A stretch of DNA of 16,797 nt, from NCBI GenBank assembly GCA_026770575.1, contig MU657426.1, positions 14,305-31,101 of the forward strand. The letters are read 5' to 3'. This document shows positions 16,001 to 16,797 of the stretch, piece after piece. Within the stretch, counting starts at the first letter, position 1. Every line of letters begins with the position of its first letter. The notes below the pieces were generated by a model. The model searched no databases. It was not told the origin of the DNA and was given only the letters and a program-made list of their open reading frames with translations. Position numbers and translations under genes: made by a program. The DNA is from Pelagophyceae sp. CCMP2097 (taxonomy: Eukaryota; Sar; Pelagophyceae).

Positions 16001-16150
16001 CGACGAAAACGCCCTTTGCTATAAGATCAAGCTCCGCGACCTGCGCTCCAGGGGTTGATACGGTCCACCGGGCCACGTCCCCGGTGGAACAAGTGAACAC
16101 ACCTGCGCGTAAAAGCAGTCGACGTCCAGCGCCACGACGCACTGCGCCAT
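12359..16150 (-). CDS. POLI: Y-family translesion DNA polymerase, iota-like, with C-terminal RanBP2/NZF-type zinc finger (multi-exon)
   Basis: Y-family polymerases insert nucleotides opposite damaged template bases at stalled forks. The minus strand encodes their landmarks in order. These are the palm start ALDVDCFYAQ (first metal Asp9, steric-gate Tyr14), the finger pattern PLAVKQKRLLVTANY, the iota-type VVDGEDVLPF, the catalytic SDE (Asp112-Glu113) in VERSGSDEFYVDVSA, TMSAGIAANKLLAKFAASKN then KPDGQTVV, and the thumb helix-hairpin-helix SIPGVG. After these come the little-finger entry VSETGDPKSCSIEETW, the little-finger strand VTVTARRLHQRSET, an Ala/Pro linker and a terminal zinc finger. 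'VDGED' and 'AFGPVER' favour polymerase iota over eta or kappa. Exon ends 1-2 and 2-3 join with exact GT-AG sites and preserved frame. Three later joints are approximate. The ATG at 16150 has a good context (G at -3 and +4). Introns hold repeat arrays. The gene is probably functional, though expression is untested. Confidence 0.8.
13200..14160 (-). repeat. Repeat field in the large polymerase intron
   Basis: About 950 bp of imperfect units (GCAAGGGCCCGTG, CTCGCAAGGACCC and similar). It contains a unit of about 320 bp duplicated in tandem: 13303-13400 corresponds to 13625-13720 (shared CTCCTCCGGGCC, CGAAAC.CCTCTT, GGGGCCTCGCAAGGACCCGT). On the minus strand it matches the intronic field of the XPC-like gene at 2443-2555 in that gene's sense direction. 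Confidence 0.75.
14195..14350. repeat. About 75-bp imperfect tandem repeat
   Basis: Two units, each with GACGCTCGG.GAAGACGCAC, TTTGG.CAA and ACTCTGGCCACGT.TCTTC, cover about 14205-14350. All three plus frames stay open (reading for instance THFGQVLL and THFGQNSS), but there is no start or domain. It lies directly beyond polymerase exon 4. Confidence 0.7.
14324..14413 (-). CDS. POLI: Polymerase exon 4: thumb end and start of little finger
   Basis: After a TTTCACTAG acceptor (14414) it encodes ALHGRDARAVSETGDPKSCS then IEETWP. In Y-family enzymes the thumb ends with 'G.D.RPV...G.PKS.S.E.SF', which opens the little finger, and this matches well. The donor is not clear; the exon runs straight into a repeated motif (ACGTGGCCAGAGT) at about 14200-14350. 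Confidence 0.6.
14453..14571. repeat. 28-29-bp AT-rich tandem repeat, 4 units, inside polymerase intron 3
   Basis: Units start at 14453, 14481, 14510 and 14538, each ACAAAGCAACGCAAAATTTA followed by CTTTAAAA-type sequence; the third unit is diverged. On the polymerase strand these are T-rich and lie upstream of the acceptor at 14414, where a pyrimidine-rich tract is expected. Confidence 0.9.
14593..15089 (-). CDS. POLI: Polymerase exon 3: catalytic SDE, palm and thumb
   Basis: It starts after a CTATTAG acceptor (15090) in phase 1, restoring AFG|PVERSGSDEFYVDVSA. Asp112 (15064-15066) and Glu113 (15061-15063) are the second and third metal-binding residues. It continues with RRAVREATGLTMSAGIAANK then LLAKFAASKNKPDGQTVV, the most conserved palm block, then SIPGVG, the helix-hairpin-helix of the thumb, and ETCGEVIDLATVAELDKL. 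The stretch between SIPGVG and ELPIGE is about 18 residues longer than expected and may hide a very small intron. The 3' end is set at a GTCCGT donor (14592), which keeps frame with exon 4. A better-looking GTGAGG lies four bases on but would break the frame. Confidence 0.75.
15235..15745 (-). repeat. 12-bp-period minisatellite inside polymerase intron 2
   Basis: About 500 bp of CCGTCTCCGGGA-type units (plus strand). Consecutive exact copies lie around 15310-15365, with looser variants on both sides, including a CTCTGGACCCGT form at 15655-15700. The array fills most of a 689-nt intron (15090-15778) whose splice sites rejoin Phe-Gly|Pro-Val-Glu-Arg in frame. Long frames across it on both strands simply read the repeat (GPVSGPVSGP or DRLRDRLRD). 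Confidence 0.85.
15779..16040 (-). CDS. POLI: Polymerase exon 2: fingers and palm
   Basis: It encodes VAELDLIAKGVFVAGTPLAV, KQKRLLVTANYAFR and later ATVVDGEDVLPFLQASCAIR then DVLKAFG. 'LAV.QK.LLVT.NY' is the conserved nucleotide-binding finger stretch, and 'VDGEDL..Y..AS....VL..F' is typical of iota. The middle (WAYEARTKSSWKKCGSMARA) is less conserved than usual. It ends in phase 1 at GTAGAC (15778), inside the Gly codon of 'FGPVER'. Confidence 0.8.
16103..16150 (-). CDS. POLI: Polymerase exon 1: palm, first metal-binding Asp
   Basis: It encodes MAQCVVALDVDCFYAQ. Asp9 corresponds to the first catalytic metal ligand (Asp34 in human pol iota), and Tyr14 is the steric-gate position that excludes ribonucleotides. 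It ends in phase 0 at a GTGTGT donor (16102). The 62-nt intron ends in GCGCAG at 16041. Removing it gives CFYAQ|VAELD, which fits the family's 'DCFYAQVE'. Confidence 0.85.
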
Positions 16151-16621
16151 GACCGCCGCGGCACCGCCGGCAAGGCGCAATAGGCTTCGGGAACGTGGCT
16201 CCGGGAGCGCGGCTCCGGGACCGACTCCTCCACAAACCAGCTCCTCCGAGCAACTCCTGCGCCGCCTCGCACCGCGCGCCCGAGCAAGCGCAACCGTCCG
16301 GCGCGGCCGGAATACGAGGCGGCCGCCGGGCGCGCGCGCGCAAGGGCCTCGCGCCGACGCGGACGGCGTCCGAGCTCCGTGTGCGAGGTCGTGGTGGATT
16401 AGATGAGGGTTTGGACATTATGAAGCTTCTGAAAATTTTGAGAATGTAAAAATTCGTTTACAATTATTGAGGACCCGAAGGCACGGCGCCACTACAACAT
16501 TTTAGGGTCTCACAGGTAATCCGTTGAACGGATAAATTTGCGGGGTGTGTCTATTACAAGAGCGCGCCGGAGGCACACGGAGGACCCGAAGGATACAGCC
16601 AAATCCCATTGCAATGCCCAC

Positions 16622-16643
16622 GTAAATAATTGAAATTATTTAC
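16622..16643. repeat. Perfect 10-bp inverted repeat
   Basis: Arms GTAAATAATT (16622-16631) and AATTATTTAC (16634-16643) are separated by GA. The sequence is AT-rich, so a hairpin would be weak. It could be a binding site or chance. Confidence 0.7.
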
Positions 16644-16725
16644 CTAATCGCTAAACTTTCAAATCCTCCTTATCTTTATTTTTATTATTTTATTTCTTAT
16701 TGAGCTATTTATTTTTTCTTTTTTT

Positions 16726-16797
16726 TGCGGCCGATCAGATTCGAACCTGTGACCAAAAACTTCTTCTATGATGATTCCAATGAGGCTCCTGCTCGAC
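16726..16797 (-). other. tRNA-like T-arm with B-box, truncated by window end
   Basis: On the minus strand the sequence GGTTCGAATCT (16742-16752) fits the internal Pol III B-box and the tRNA T-loop (TTCGAAT). It is followed by CGGCCGCA, which looks like an acceptor 3' strand. The T-stem pairs imperfectly, and I cannot fold a normal anticodon arm from the visible part. The 5' acceptor strand would lie beyond the window. Downstream on that strand is an A-rich tail (16660-16726) rather than the T-run of a Pol III terminator. It is a partial tRNA, a pseudo-tRNA or a tRNA-derived SINE head. Confidence 0.3.

Larger units (their letters stand above)
16422..16797. other. AT-rich region upstream of the polymerase gene
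   Basis: Base composition changes sharply from GC-rich to AT-rich at about 16420. It contains two copies of GAGGACCCGAAGG (16469-16481 and 16580-16592), a hairpin TGTAAA/TTTACA (16445-16462) and a perfect palindrome (16622-16643). No coding frame of note is present. It may be the polymerase promoter side, or a separate element. Confidence 0.5.

Noticed and set aside
15648..16418. One 256-codon minus frame taken as a single exon
   Set aside because: Its first part (before 16102) is in the wrong frame relative to ALDVDCFYAQ. The 62-nt intron at 16041-16102 explains the frame change and gives a family-matching joint.

Overview
The window looks like nuclear DNA of a GC-rich unicellular eukaryote. 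Coding exons are interrupted by short GT-AG introns (59 and 62 nt in the two cleanest cases), and much of the rest is short-period repeat DNA. The mix of kinesin-light-chain-type TPR genes, a RING-plus-Sel1 fragment and repeat-filled introns resembles marine microalgae such as pelagophytes (Aureococcus-like). That assignment is inference from gene style, not proof.

Layout. 1-200: a short simple repeat and a 23-bp inverted repeat. 204-4022 (+): a multi-exon homologue of the nucleotide-excision-repair damage sensor XPC/Rad4. It has an acidic N-terminus, a helical segment, transglutaminase-like pieces and BHD1-BHD3; a repeat-filled gap of about 1 kb separates the transglutaminase and BHD parts. 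4023-4919: intergenic, with a TATA box and a dispersed repeat. 4920-5864 (+): an intronless 314-aa TPR protein. 6248-6612 (+): a decayed RING/Sel1 gene. 7146 to about 8330 (+): a membrane protein resembling the S1-S3 part of a voltage-gated or CNG-type channel. 8400-12350: repeat-rich DNA with no gene I can defend, including a 373-bp element with 17-bp terminal inverted repeats and a perfect 8-bp target-site duplication. 12359-16150 (-): a Y-family translesion DNA polymerase, closest to polymerase iota, spread over at least five exons and ending in a RanBP2/NZF-like zinc finger. 16420-16797: AT-rich DNA ending in a tRNA-like T-arm.

The two best genes are both DNA-damage genes and converge on each other: XPC/Rad4 recognises lesions for excision, and the Y-family polymerase copies past lesions left at the fork. 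Their large introns carry the same repeat family in the sense orientation of each host gene. The polymerase also holds a 12-bp-period minisatellite in the intron just before its catalytic Asp-Glu motif. The polymerase architecture (iota-like core, possible PIP-like box, Ala/Pro linker, terminal zinc finger) and the sense-oriented intronic arrays are the most interesting things here.

No expression data or database search was available. Exon ends given as approximate are not resolved, and the XPC gene contains two apparent disruptions that could be missed introns, assembly errors or real decay.
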